From the NCBI GenBank assembly GCA_000378885.1, contig KB900462.1, forward strand, positions 23,621 to 87,620: DNA of 64,000 bases. Reading direction: 5' to 3'. Below the pieces are notes generated by a model, which was given only the letters and a program-made list of their open reading frames with translations, was not told the DNA's origin and did not search any database. The translations under genes and the position numbers were made by a program. Shown in pieces: positions 1-7,549 of this stretch; within the stretch, counting starts at the first letter, position 1; each line of letters starts with the position of its first letter. The DNA comes from an actinobacterium SCGC AAA044-N04 (GTDB lineage Bacteria; Actinomycetota; Actinomycetes; Nanopelagicales; Nanopelagicaceae).

Positions 1-786
1 CCGTATCTGGCATTTAATTCTTTAACTGCGGCAAAAAAGAGTAATCATGGTTCCCTGAAAGGAATCACAGTTTTATACTCAGGCTTATATTCTCAAGACA
101 TCGCCAACTTTAAAGCGTTTTGGGCTAAGCGAGGTTTTAAACCAGTAATGAAAGCAATAAGCGGTGATGAAGCATTACTCAACGCAGGTGAATTTATAGT
201 TAGCGATCAATCACCAGAAGTATCACAAATCTTGAGTTACACGCTGCTTTGGAGTGAAAACAACTTAGCCGAGAGGTTGGCTCGATTATCTGCTCGAGCA
301 GCAGGAAGTTCTTTTAGTGACAAAGGTGTAGCTCAGATTTTCGAAGCTCTACTTGTGGAATATGGAATAGATCCGAGCAAATTAATTGCTAAAGATGCCA
401 GTGGGTTGTCTAAAGAAAATCGAGTAACAGCTTCTATGTTGGGTCAACTTTTGTATCAGTTACGCAAAGATCCAAAATATGGCCTTTTATACGACTCACT
501 CCCAGTTGGTGGAGTGTCTGGGACATTACGCTCCCGTTTTTTAACAACAGCGCCAAGTGCTGTGGGACTAGTACGAGCCAAGACAGGCACATTAAATGGA
601 ACAGTCACGTTAGCGGGCTTTGTTCAGTCAACAGATCGTGAGTATGTCTTTGTCACCTTAGCCGATGAGATTTCAAGAGGAACTAAGTCAAGTGCTAAAG
701 CACGAGCAGCCATTGATAGATTGCTAGGCAGAATTGCAGCCCCAAATATTCCAACAGAGATTTCAGCAGCGCCGACAACCCCTTAG
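1..786 (+). CDS. dacB: D-alanyl-D-alanine carboxypeptidase, PBP4/class C family (5' end outside window)
   Basis: The frame is open from base 1, so the gene starts upstream of the window; the first ATG at 148 is internal. The visible 261 codons form the C-terminal half of a penicillin-binding protein 4 type enzyme, which trims D-Ala from peptidoglycan stem peptides outside the membrane. The second active-site motif S-x-N (SEN, 253-261), a D-x-SGLS segment and the third motif KTG (580-588, followed by TLNGTV) are present. The first motif SxxK must lie upstream. In actinobacteria dacB often precedes tilS; here five genes on both strands and an NlpC/P60 gene separate them. It ends exactly where the convergent neighbour ends (786/787). 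Confidence 0.88.
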   Translation, partial: PYLAFNSLTAAKKSNHGSLKGITVLYSGLYSQDIANFKAFWAKRGFKPVMKAISGDEALLNAGEFIVSDQSPEVSQILSYTLLWSENNLAERLARLSARAAGSSFSDKGVAQIFEALLVEYGIDPSKLIAKDASGLSKENRVTASMLGQLLYQLRKDPKYGLLYDSLPVGGVSGTLRSRFLTTAPSAVGLVRAKTGTLNGTVTLAGFVQSTDREYVFVTLADEISRGTKSSAKARAAIDRLLGRIAAPNIPTEISAAPTTP

Positions 787-1866
787 TTATTTATTATCAA
801 ATATCTTTATGGCGCCTCCGTAGCAGGCAACCCACGTACGCGAAGTTGGGGAATCATAAGTAATACCAATTGGCTCATTACACACCTTAATATTTTGTAT
901 TACTTTCATGTCGCTGGTGCGCACCTTTGAAATAGTGTCACTAACGAAATTGACGACAAAGAGTGCACTTCCATCACTTGATACAGCAAGACTTCGTGCA
1001 GCTTTACCTGTCTTAACCGTTTTTCCAGCCTTATTATTAACTAGATCCCACGATGCAACTTTGCCCGATAAGTTCATAGTCACATACATCATTGAGTTAT
1101 CGGGAGATAAAACAATTGCACGGGGATTACTTCCGATTGGAATATAGGAAACTGAGAAATCATCTAAGTTGATTACATGGATTCGGTTACCACCCATTTC
1201 TGCAACATATGCCTTCTTGGAGTCATTACTGACTGCGATGCCTCGTGGATAGCGTCCAATCTTGATTGTCTTTACTACCTTTTGTGATGCTACAGATATG
1301 ACTTTGAGGTCATAGGAACACCAGTTTGAAACAAGTACATACTTGTTATCGGGTGTTACTTCGACAACTTTTGGAACAGAACCAACGGGATAGACTTTAT
1401 CTATTTCAAAATTAGAAAGATTAATTCGATAAAGAAAGCTTGAATCGTAACCAGAGGCGGGGGAGCATGTGTCATGGCCTTCATGGTTATAACCCTTGCC
1501 ATACATAGCGTAATTCGTTACGTATAGATACTTTCCATCGGGTGAATATGCACCTTCAACAGGTGCTCCTTGATAAGTAGATGTGTATTTAGAGTAACCA
1601 AATTTGGAAAGTTGGACTGAGTCGGGAACAGTCTTGATGAGTTCAAAAGTATTGGCATCATAAATCGTCACACTGTGGTTGTACATCATGTTATGTGCAC
1701 TGACTAATCCATTGCCGGAGGATCTAACTGACTTAGGTGAAATAGCACCAGTGATTGTCTTTACAAGCGACATCTTTGTATCTGCAGAAATAACATCACT
1801 CTGTGCCGGAGTTGCTGTGACACAGAGTGATGTTATTAATAAAACTGCTAAAAAGTTACGGCGCAT
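787..1866 (-). CDS. secreted YVTN-type beta-propeller protein
   Basis: 359 residues with an N-terminal signal peptide (MRR, hydrophobic core, cleavage near TPAQS). The body carries repeated propeller blades with the YVTN signature: segments such as YLYVTNYAMYG, YVLVSNWCSYD, KAYVAEMGGNR, MMYVTMNLSG and ALFVVNFVSD, each followed by a K-V-turn strand. Such propellers are binding or scaffold domains; no catalytic residues are evident and the ligand is unknown. The gene lies 23 bp downstream of the co-oriented His/Glu-tailed membrane protein gene. It also has its own candidate leaderless -10 box just before the ATG. It converges on dacB with no spacer. Function is not assigned. Confidence 0.82.
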   Translation of the reverse strand: MRRNFLAVLLITSLCVTATPAQSDVISADTKMSLVKTITGAISPKSVRSSGNGLVSAHNMMYNHSVTIYDANTFELIKTVPDSVQLSKFGYSKYTSTYQGAPVEGAYSPDGKYLYVTNYAMYGKGYNHEGHDTCSPASGYDSSFLYRINLSNFEIDKVYPVGSVPKVVEVTPDNKYVLVSNWCSYDLKVISVASQKVVKTIKIGRYPRGIAVSNDSKKAYVAEMGGNRIHVINLDDFSVSYIPIGSNPRAIVLSPDNSMMYVTMNLSGKVASWDLVNNKAGKTVKTGKAARSLAVSSDGSALFVVNFVSDTISKVRTSDMKVIQNIKVCNEPIGITYDSPTSRTWVACYGGAIKIFDNK

Positions 1867-1872
1867 GCCCTA

Positions 1873-1878
1873 ACTGTA
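1873..1878 (-). promoter_or_regulatory. candidate -10 box TACAGT, leaderless start of the YVTN gene
   Basis: On the minus strand TACAGT is followed by exactly 6 nt and the ATG at 1866. This predicts transcription beginning at the A of the start codon. The box lies in the 23 bp spacer after the upstream co-oriented gene, so it would be an internal promoter. No good -35 was seen. Confidence 0.45.
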
Positions 1879-1889
1879 ATGGCTATTGA

Positions 1890-2360
1890 TTAATCGTCTT
1901 CTTCGCCACCTTCATGTTCGCCACCTTCATGGCCTTCATGTTCGCCATTCTTTGGCTTCTTTCCAAGAGGATTAGAAACACCAGGTGTTGCTGTCGCCTT
2001 AGGTGCTACAGGTTCTGCCTTAGGTGCTACAGGTTCTGCCTTAGGTGCTACAGGTTCTGAAGCAGCAGGTGCCACAGATTCCTTATTTGCAGAAGTCACA
2101 GCAGGTGCATCATTATTTGTCGGAGCTACGGATTCAGAGTTTGCAGAAGTTTGAGTTGTATCAACAACTGCCGGAGCAACAGTTTCTGTTGCATTGGCTG
2201 GTGCTTGCTCTTGTGGTTGCGCAAATATTGCGCCAACACCGATGATTGCTGCTACTGCAACCAAAGCCATAATCGGAAGTCCTTTAGATATCTTGCGTGT
2301 GGACGCAGCGTTATCTTCATCGGCTATCTGGAACCATTCAGGCTTCTGATCTGGTGTCAT
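1890..2360 (-). CDS. single-pass membrane protein with APK repeats and His/Glu-rich tail
   Basis: 156 residues, family not recognised. Residues 1-27 are polar and end in a basic patch (TRKISKG). A single hydrophobic helix spans about 28-48, so the long C-terminal part is probably outside the cell. It is rich in Ala, Pro, Val and Thr and holds three perfect 7-residue repeats (EPVAPKA). The last 20 residues are almost only Gly, His, Glu and Asp (HEGHEGGEHEGG), a composition that could bind divalent metal. An AAAGGA Shine-Dalgarno lies 7 nt before the ATG. It precedes the YVTN propeller gene and is divergent from ctaB, so a role in metal or heme handling for cytochrome oxidase is conceivable but only inferred from position. 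Confidence 0.75.
   Translation of the reverse strand: MTPDQKPEWFQIADEDNAASTRKISKGLPIMALVAVAAIIGVGAIFAQPQEQAPANATETVAPAVVDTTQTSANSESVAPTNNDAPAVTSANKESVAPAASEPVAPKAEPVAPKAEPVAPKATATPGVSNPLGKKPKNGEHEGHEGGEHEGGEEDD
1996..2058 (-). repeat. three perfect 21-bp tandem direct repeats inside the His/Glu-tailed membrane protein gene
   Basis: The unit (plus strand beginning GCCTTAGGTGCTAC) occurs at 1996-2016, 2017-2037 and 2038-2058 without mismatch. Each copy encodes one EPVAPKA heptad. Perfect identity at third codon positions points to recent slippage or duplication, so copy number may vary between strains. Confidence 0.95.
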
Positions 2361-2437
2361 GGTGTGGTCCTTTCGTTAGGCAAAAAGTAACCCCTTTGGC
2401 TGAGAAGAATCTGAGAACAATGCACGAGGATGCTGAG

Positions 2438-2443
2438 TAATCT
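2438..2443 (+). promoter_or_regulatory. candidate -10 box TAATCT, leaderless start of ctaB
   Basis: TAATCT is followed by 6 nt (AAGCCA) and the GTG start at 2450. There is no Shine-Dalgarno in front of the GTG, which supports translation from a leaderless mRNA. No clear -35 element was seen. Confidence 0.5.
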
Positions 2444-2449
2444 AAGCCA

Positions 2450-3319
2450 GTGAGCACAACTATGCGGGGCTACCTAGACCTAATGAAGCTTCGGGTAGTT
2501 GAACTGCTCCTAGTCTCCACATTACCGGCCATGGTTTTAGCTGCCAAAGGCCTTCCGTCATTTTCATTAACCGTTGCAACAATTGTTGCAGGCACATTAT
2601 CCGCAGGAAGTGCCAATGCATTTAATATGGTGATTGAAAGTGACATTGACAAGTTAATGGCGCGAACTTCTAAGCGACCAATTGTTACCGGTGTTATTAG
2701 CAAAACCAATGCAGCAGTCTTTGCAACATTAATCGGCGTTATTTCATTATTAATGTTTTGGTTTTTCACGACTCCACTAGCAACCCTTTTGTCACTGGTT
2801 GCAATAGCTTTTTATGTTCTTGTTTACACAATGGCGCTAAAGCGCAGAACTTCACAAAATATTGTTTGGGGTGGAGCAGCAGGATGTATGCCAGTCTTTA
2901 TTGGTTGGGCTGCAGTTACCAATTCCCTTTCAATGACATCACTTGCATTTTTTATGGTGATCTTCTTTTGGACGCCGCCACATTTTTGGGCCCTGGCAAT
3001 AAAATATAAAGAAGATTATTCAGCAGCTGGCATTCCAATGCTACCTGTTGTTGCAACAAAAGCTCGAGTCCATAAAGAAATGTGGTTCCACACAATCATG
3101 ATGATTCTTTGTTCAGTCTGGTTAATCATTTCTGCAGGACTTCCTATGTGGTCAATGATTGTCACAGTAGTACTTGGACTTGTTTTTGCTCGTGAACTTC
3201 TTGCGCTTAAAGAAGGATCCGAAAACTACGGCAAGACTGCTGCAAAGATTTTTCAATGGTCGATAACTTATTTAAGTTTGTTATCAGTGGTGCTAGTAGC
3301 TGCTCAGCTCAGTGCTTGA
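2450..3319 (+). CDS. ctaB: protoheme IX farnesyltransferase (heme O synthase)
   Basis: 289 residues, a UbiA-type integral membrane prenyltransferase. It converts heme B to heme O by farnesylation, a step in making heme for aa3-type cytochrome oxidase. The first Asp-rich motif is in NAFNMVIESDIDKLMART with SKRP following, and the CtaB-specific segment WTPPHFWALAIKYKEDY and the GIPMLP sequence are intact. Several further hydrophobic helices run to the C terminus. The GTG start at 2450 is chosen because a -10 box sits 6 nt upstream and the N terminus aligns well with the family. The 3' end overlaps the convergent metZ by 16 bp. Its divergent neighbour encodes the His/Glu-tailed membrane protein. 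Confidence 0.95.
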   Translation: MSTTMRGYLDLMKLRVVELLLVSTLPAMVLAAKGLPSFSLTVATIVAGTLSAGSANAFNMVIESDIDKLMARTSKRPIVTGVISKTNAAVFATLIGVISLLMFWFFTTPLATLLSLVAIAFYVLVYTMALKRRTSQNIVWGGAAGCMPVFIGWAAVTNSLSMTSLAFFMVIFFWTPPHFWALAIKYKEDYSAAGIPMLPVVATKARVHKEMWFHTIMMILCSVWLIISAGLPMWSMIVTVVLGLVFARELLALKEGSENYGKTAAKIFQWSITYLSLLSVVLVAAQLSA

Positions 3320-4524
3320 GTTAAATCCTTAATCAAGTCAGTTGAGTGTTCTAAACCAACGGATAGTCGCAGGACTGATTCAGTAATACCCATCTCTGCC
3401 TGAACCTCAGGAGCTAGGCGGCGGTGTGTACTAGAAGCAGGGTGGGTAATAAGCGATTTGCTATCTCCTAGATTGTTGGAGATATCGATGACTTTGAGCT
3501 TATTCATAAAGGCAAAGACAGCCTCTTGGTTGCCAGCAAATTCAATACCAATAGTGGTTCCGCCACCGGACATTTGCTTCTTAGCCAACTCATAACCAGG
3601 GTGAGATTTAAGTCCAGGGAAGCGAACAGATTTAATTTCTTTTCGTCCTTCCAGAAACTCTGCAACCACTTGGGCATTCTCACTCATGCGCATAACACGC
3701 ATCTCCATAGTTTCTAAAGATTTCACTAATACCCATGCATTAAATGCACTTAACGCAGGACCAGTATGGCGAGCAAAGGGAAGTAGTTTTTCGTAGATAT
3801 AGTCACGTGAGCCAAGTAATGCACCAGCTAACACACGACCTTGACCATCAATATGTTTTGTTGCCGAGTACATAACAACATCGGCGCCTAGTTGAAGTGG
3901 CTTTTGCAAAATAGGAGATGCCATAACGTTATCAACAATTACTGTTGCACCAACTTTATGTGCAAGATCGCTGACCATCTTGATATCTACAATTTCAAGT
4001 AATGGATTACTAGGTGTCTCAATGAACACCGCCTTAGTTGGCTTACTCAAAGCCTTTGCCCACACTGCAGGGTCATTTCCTTTCACAAGTTCAAAAGTGA
4101 CGCCCCACTTTGGCAAGAACTCTGTAATAACCACATGGCAAGAAGAAAACATTGCAGCTGATGCAACTACATGGTCACCTTGCTCAACGATGCAAGCAAG
4201 GGATGCAAACATTGCAGACATTCCAGATCCTGTAGCTACGCAGTATTCAGCACCTTCAATTGCAGCCAATCGTTGTTCAAACATCGCAATTGTTGGGTTA
4301 TGGAATCGGCTATAAAGGAAATGATCTGTTTCTTCAGCAAATGAAGAGAAAGCTTCTTCAGCAGAGGAATAAGTGAAACCACTATTTAAATAGAGAGCTT
4401 CGGATGTTTCACCAAAACCTGAGCGTGCCAGACCAGCGCGAACAGCGTGAGTCTGTGGGTGAAGTTCCCACTCTGGCTCTTCGCGCTCGTTGATGGGCTG
4501 GAGGCCCCAAGGTCGTTTGCTCAT
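3304..4524 (-). CDS. metZ: O-succinylhomoserine sulfhydrylase
   Basis: 406 residues, a Cys/Met-metabolism PLP-dependent enzyme. It makes homocysteine from an O-acylhomoserine and sulfide in methionine synthesis. The cofactor lysine is K223 in YSATKHIDGQGR, a sequence typical of MetZ rather than MetB or cystathionine gamma-lyase. The substrate loop YSRFHNPT and the GSGMSAM phosphate-binding segment are present. Full length for the family. A 26-bp spacer separates it from the divergent ABC transporter gene, too short for a riboswitch. The 3' end overlaps ctaB by 16 bp. Whether it prefers succinyl- or acetylhomoserine cannot be read from the sequence. Confidence 0.9.
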   Translation of the reverse strand: MSKRPWGLQPINEREEPEWELHPQTHAVRAGLARSGFGETSEALYLNSGFTYSSAEEAFSSFAEETDHFLYSRFHNPTIAMFEQRLAAIEGAEYCVATGSGMSAMFASLACIVEQGDHVVASAAMFSSCHVVITEFLPKWGVTFELVKGNDPAVWAKALSKPTKAVFIETPSNPLLEIVDIKMVSDLAHKVGATVIVDNVMASPILQKPLQLGADVVMYSATKHIDGQGRVLAGALLGSRDYIYEKLLPFARHTGPALSAFNAWVLVKSLETMEMRVMRMSENAQVVAEFLEGRKEIKSVRFPGLKSHPGYELAKKQMSGGGTTIGIEFAGNQEAVFAFMNKLKVIDISNNLGDSKSLITHPASSTHRRLAPEVQAEMGITESVLRLSVGLEHSTDLIKDLTQALS

Positions 4525-4550
4525 GGTGTAATTGTGGCAGAGTTAGGCCC

Positions 4551-5456
4551 ATGTCCAATACGGCGATTTCGGTAAGTGATTTAAGCAAGAAATACGGCGA
4601 CCAAGTGGCAGTCTCACATGCCACATTTGAAGTCCCACTTGGAACTATTTGTGGCTTCGTAGGGCCTAACGGTTCGGGCAAAACCACGACGATGCGCATG
4701 TTGTTAGGTTTAATAACTCCAACAGGTGGCACCGGGGAAATCTTGGGCGAATCAATTAAGCACCCAGAGAAGTATCTGCCTCGTGTTGGAGCAATGATTG
4801 AGGGGCCAGCTTTCTATCCAGCGTTGAGCGGAAAAGAAAATTTAAATGTATTAGCAACTTTAGGTGGATTTTCAACTGATCGCGTTCAAGGGTTATTAGA
4901 ACAAGTTGGTTTAGGTGATCGCGCAAAATCAAAGTTCAAAACTTACTCATTAGGCATGAAGCAGCGCTTAGGAATTGCCGCTGCACTTTTACCTAATCCA
5001 AAGCTATTAATGCTCGATGAACCTACAAATGGTTTAGATCCAGAGGGTATTCAAGAGGTCCGCGCATTACTTCGATCTTTGGCAAATGATGGAACATCAG
5101 TATTTGTTTCTTCCCACTTACTTTCAGAACTTGAGTTAATTAGTGATTACTTGGTGATGCTCCGCAAGGGCGAAGTTGTATTCACAGGCAAGATGAGCGA
5201 TTTAATGCTGAGCCAACAGCCAGTGATTATTGCTAAAGGCGCAAATGAGAATGATTTAACTTTATTACTGGCAATTGCCCAAAAAGCTGGCCACCATGCA
5301 ACTATCCGAGATAGAGCCGTTCATGTTCAGGGACCTGCCGAGTGGGCTTTTGAATTTAATCGCGCAGCATTTAATGCTGGAATTACCTTGTCCCAGCTCA
5401 CTCCGCAGCTACCAAATCTTGAAGAAACCTTCTTTGAAATGACAGGTGACAAATAA
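4551..5456 (+). CDS. ABC transporter ATP-binding protein
   Basis: 301 residues with a complete nucleotide-binding domain. Walker A is GPNGSGKT (38-45), the signature is SLGMKQR (133-139), and Walker B is LLMLDEP (152-158) followed by the D-loop NGLDP and the switch histidine (SSHLLSE). It resembles the CcmA/BcrA-like ATPases of two-component exporters. About 80 residues follow the ATPase domain, as in that group. It overlaps the permease gene by 1 nt (TAATG), so the two are translated together. Substrate unknown; antibiotic, peptide or lipid export are the usual roles. The ATG at 4551 has no strong Shine-Dalgarno and may be near-leaderless. Confidence 0.9.
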   Translation: MSNTAISVSDLSKKYGDQVAVSHATFEVPLGTICGFVGPNGSGKTTTMRMLLGLITPTGGTGEILGESIKHPEKYLPRVGAMIEGPAFYPALSGKENLNVLATLGGFSTDRVQGLLEQVGLGDRAKSKFKTYSLGMKQRLGIAAALLPNPKLLMLDEPTNGLDPEGIQEVRALLRSLANDGTSVFVSSHLLSELELISDYLVMLRKGEVVFTGKMSDLMLSQQPVIIAKGANENDLTLLLAIAQKAGHHATIRDRAVHVQGPAEWAFEFNRAAFNAGITLSQLTPQLPNLEETFFEMTGDK

Positions 5457-6262
5457 TGTGGAATGTAGCTTTTGCTGAACTCCGCAAACTCCGCCGCCCT
5501 ACTTTGTTTTTTGGCACCATGGGGGCAGTTGTATTCTTTAGTGCGCTTTTTTCATCACTCCTTTTTCTCCTCATTGATTCACCACAAGGCAACTCTGATC
5601 GCGGTCGAATGGTTGGCCGTGAAGTGCTTGGTCTTGCAACAGGTGGAGTTCAAGGATTTAGTAGCGTTGGCGGGTTCTTAGGAATCATTGCGCTTTGTGT
5701 GTTTGCTGCCCAAACTGCGCAGGAATACACATATGGAACGCTGCGTAATTTATTAGTTCGCCAACCTGGACGATTGCGCATACTCCTAGGCAAATTTATT
5801 GCAATGAAGTTATTTGCATTGATCATGATTGTTTTATCAGCCATTGTCAGCATTGGTGCGTCAGTCATTTTGGCTCCAGGGGCCAAAGTTTCAACTGATC
5901 TTTGGTTTGGTGCAGATGGTCGCCATGCAATCTTCACAACTTTTATCAACGTCACCGTTTCAGTCATTGGCTTTGGAACTATTGGGATGGTGCTTGGCTT
6001 GCTGCTTCGTTCGCCAATCAACGCTATCTCACTGGGAGTTTTATGGTTATTGATCGTAGAAAACTTATTAATCGCAGTTAAAAACTCCTGGGAAAAGTGG
6101 CTGCCAGGAGCACAGTTACAAGCAATTGCATCAGGTGGGGCTCCATCTGGGCGTTCGGCAGGAATTGAATATTCACATGCACTTCTAGTTGGCGGAATCT
6201 ATGTCGCTATTGGAGCAACAATTGCTTCATTCCTATTTGTCCGCCGTGATGTAGCTAATTAG
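5456..6262 (+). CDS. ABC transporter permease (ABC-2 type)
   Basis: 268 residues with about six hydrophobic helices. An N-terminal AELRKLRRPTLFF segment starts it, as is usual in ABC-2 permeases, and a cytoplasmic RNLLVRQPGRLRILLGK loop follows the second helix. It is the membrane partner of the ATPase encoded immediately upstream (1-nt overlap). Neither gene shows a family feature that identifies the substrate. A 75-bp spacer with an inverted repeat follows before the NlpC/P60 gene. Confidence 0.85.
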   Translation: MWNVAFAELRKLRRPTLFFGTMGAVVFFSALFSSLLFLLIDSPQGNSDRGRMVGREVLGLATGGVQGFSSVGGFLGIIALCVFAAQTAQEYTYGTLRNLLVRQPGRLRILLGKFIAMKLFALIMIVLSAIVSIGASVILAPGAKVSTDLWFGADGRHAIFTTFINVTVSVIGFGTIGMVLGLLLRSPINAISLGVLWLLIVENLLIAVKNSWEKWLPGAQLQAIASGGAPSGRSAGIEYSHALLVGGIYVAIGATIASFLFVRRDVAN

Positions 6263-6267
6263 AGACA

Positions 6268-6300
6268 CCAGCATCAAAACCCACAGTTTTCTAAGGCTGG
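6268..6300 (+). other. inverted repeat after the ABC permease gene
   Basis: CCAGC (6268-6272) pairs with GCTGG (6296-6300), and inside it AAAAC (6276-6280) pairs with GTTTT (6286-6290). It could fold as a hairpin with an internal loop. There is no T tract after it, so it is a poor intrinsic terminator; it may slow transcription or protect the 3' end. Confidence 0.3.
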
Positions 6301-6325
6301 CCATTTATTCTTAAGTCCTTCCCCC

Positions 6326-6331
6326 GGAGGT
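6326..6331 (+). promoter_or_regulatory. strong Shine-Dalgarno GGAGGT fixing a TTG start
   Basis: GGAGGT sits 6 nt before the TTG at 6338, after a run of five C. It decides the start codon of the NlpC/P60 gene. It contrasts with many genes here that have no Shine-Dalgarno. A possible -10 (TATTCT) is at 6306-6311. Confidence 0.75.
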
Positions 6332-6337
6332 CTTAAC

Positions 6338-7540
6338 TTGAAAAAATACCGAGCGATTTCATTCGCTCTTGCCCTTGGTCTGACGCTTACAACAGCGCCG
6401 GCTCTGGCAAAGACCCCAAAACCAACTTTGGCTGAAATTGATGCAGCAAAGAAAGTTGAAGCCGCGAAGAAAAAAGCCGCAGATGCACAAGCTGCAAAGT
6501 TAGCGGCAGCAAACCAAACTCTGAGATCTTTAACTGCAAAGGCTAATGCTGCTACTGCACTTTATATTAAAGCCCAAAAAGAATTAGCAATCGCGGTGGC
6601 GGCCGCACGTGTAGCGGCGCAATATGCAGCAGAGACTGCCGCTGCTGTTTCAGAAGCACATCGAGTCATTGGGCGCCTTGCAGCAAATGCTTACATTATG
6701 GGCGGAAGCATGACGGATATCGAACCATTGCTTAGCTCAAATGGTCCACAAGATTTAATAGATCAACTCAGTACATTAAGTAGTCTGGGAGCAAAGAATT
6801 CAATCGCACTTGAGAGATTTAAAGCTGCTGAAGTAATCGCGCGAGCCGCAAAAAAGGCAGCCGACGATGCAAAGATTGAACAACAAAAAGCAACAGATAA
6901 AGTAGCAGCGGCTAAAAAAGTTGCAGATGATGCAAAAGCCGAGCAAGCAAAAGAAGTTGCAAAATTGCAAAAGGTTCAAGATGCACTAATGAAAGAGTTA
7001 ATGAGTGCAAGAAAAGTTAGAACAACTCTTGAGCAGCAACGACAATTAGCTTTGCTGGAAGAATCTCAAGCTAATCAAGCCGATCAAACACCTGGACAAA
7101 AGAGTGTGTGGCCAGATATTGGTTTCAAGGGGCGTTCAACTGTTAGAACTACACAAGCACAGCGCGATAAGGCCGTGGCATTTGCAAAGGTTCAAGTTCT
7201 TGCACGCAAGCCATATGTGTGGGGAACACAAGGACCAAATACTTTTGACTGTTCTGGATTGGTATATGCGGCATACAAATCAGCTGGATTAACCTGGCCA
7301 GATTGGGATCGCCTTAACTCAGCGCTGTATTCGGGTTACACCAAGCATGTTTCTCTCAATGACCTTGTTCCCGGGGACCTTCTCTTCTATTCATATAAAG
7401 GAACGATTTCAACAATTCACCACATCACCATTTACGCTGGAAACGGCATGATGTGGGAAGCCAATTCAAAGGGCAAAGGCCTTTTGTTCTCAAATATCTA
7501 CAGCATTAAGGGCTTAATGCCATTTGGTGGTCGGGTCTAG
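6338..7540 (+). CDS. secreted NlpC/P60 peptidoglycan endopeptidase, RipA-like
   Basis: 400 residues: a signal peptide (about 1-24, ending APALA), a long Ala/Lys/Gln-rich coiled-coil region (about 30-245) and a C-terminal NlpC/P60 domain. The catalytic Cys is C305 in FDCSGLVYAAY and the His is H362 in HHITIYAG. Such enzymes cut the D-Glu to diamino acid bond of stem peptides, and actinobacterial RipA-type versions act in daughter-cell separation. The TTG start at 6338 is supported by the GGAGGT Shine-Dalgarno and by the signal peptide beginning there. The stop TAG overlaps the predicted -10 box of tilS. Confidence 0.9.
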   Translation: MKKYRAISFALALGLTLTTAPALAKTPKPTLAEIDAAKKVEAAKKKAADAQAAKLAAANQTLRSLTAKANAATALYIKAQKELAIAVAAARVAAQYAAETAAAVSEAHRVIGRLAANAYIMGGSMTDIEPLLSSNGPQDLIDQLSTLSSLGAKNSIALERFKAAEVIARAAKKAADDAKIEQQKATDKVAAAKKVADDAKAEQAKEVAKLQKVQDALMKELMSARKVRTTLEQQRQLALLEESQANQADQTPGQKSVWPDIGFKGRSTVRTTQAQRDKAVAFAKVQVLARKPYVWGTQGPNTFDCSGLVYAAYKSAGLTWPDWDRLNSALYSGYTKHVSLNDLVPGDLLFYSYKGTISTIHHITIYAGNGMMWEANSKGKGLLFSNIYSIKGLMPFGGRV

Positions 7541-7543
7541 TCT
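7538..7543 (+). promoter_or_regulatory. candidate -10 box TAGTCT, leaderless start of tilS
   Basis: TAGTCT is followed by 6 nt and the tilS ATG at 7550. Its first three bases are the TAG stop codon of the NlpC/P60 gene, so one triplet would both end translation and position RNA polymerase. Confidence 0.45.
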
Positions 7544-7549
7544 TAAGGC

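Noticed and set aside
4525..4550. SAM-type riboswitch for metZ
   Set aside because: The spacer to the divergent gene is 26 bp, too short for any known SAM riboswitch.
5650..6021. Antisense reading frame of 123 codons opposite the ABC permease
   Set aside because: No start signal and no family character, and it lies wholly opposite a well-supported membrane protein; a coding shadow. Other antisense frames, e.g. opposite nuoG and clpC, were rejected in the same way.
6268..6300. Intrinsic terminator after the ABC transporter
   Set aside because: The hairpin has two 5-bp arms separated by mismatched loops and no T tract; kept only as an inverted repeat.
6263..6337. c-di-AMP (ydaO-type) riboswitch before the NlpC/P60 gene
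   Set aside because: Cell wall hydrolases in actinobacteria often have one, but the spacer is only 75 bp, and shows just a small inverted repeat and a Shine-Dalgarno.
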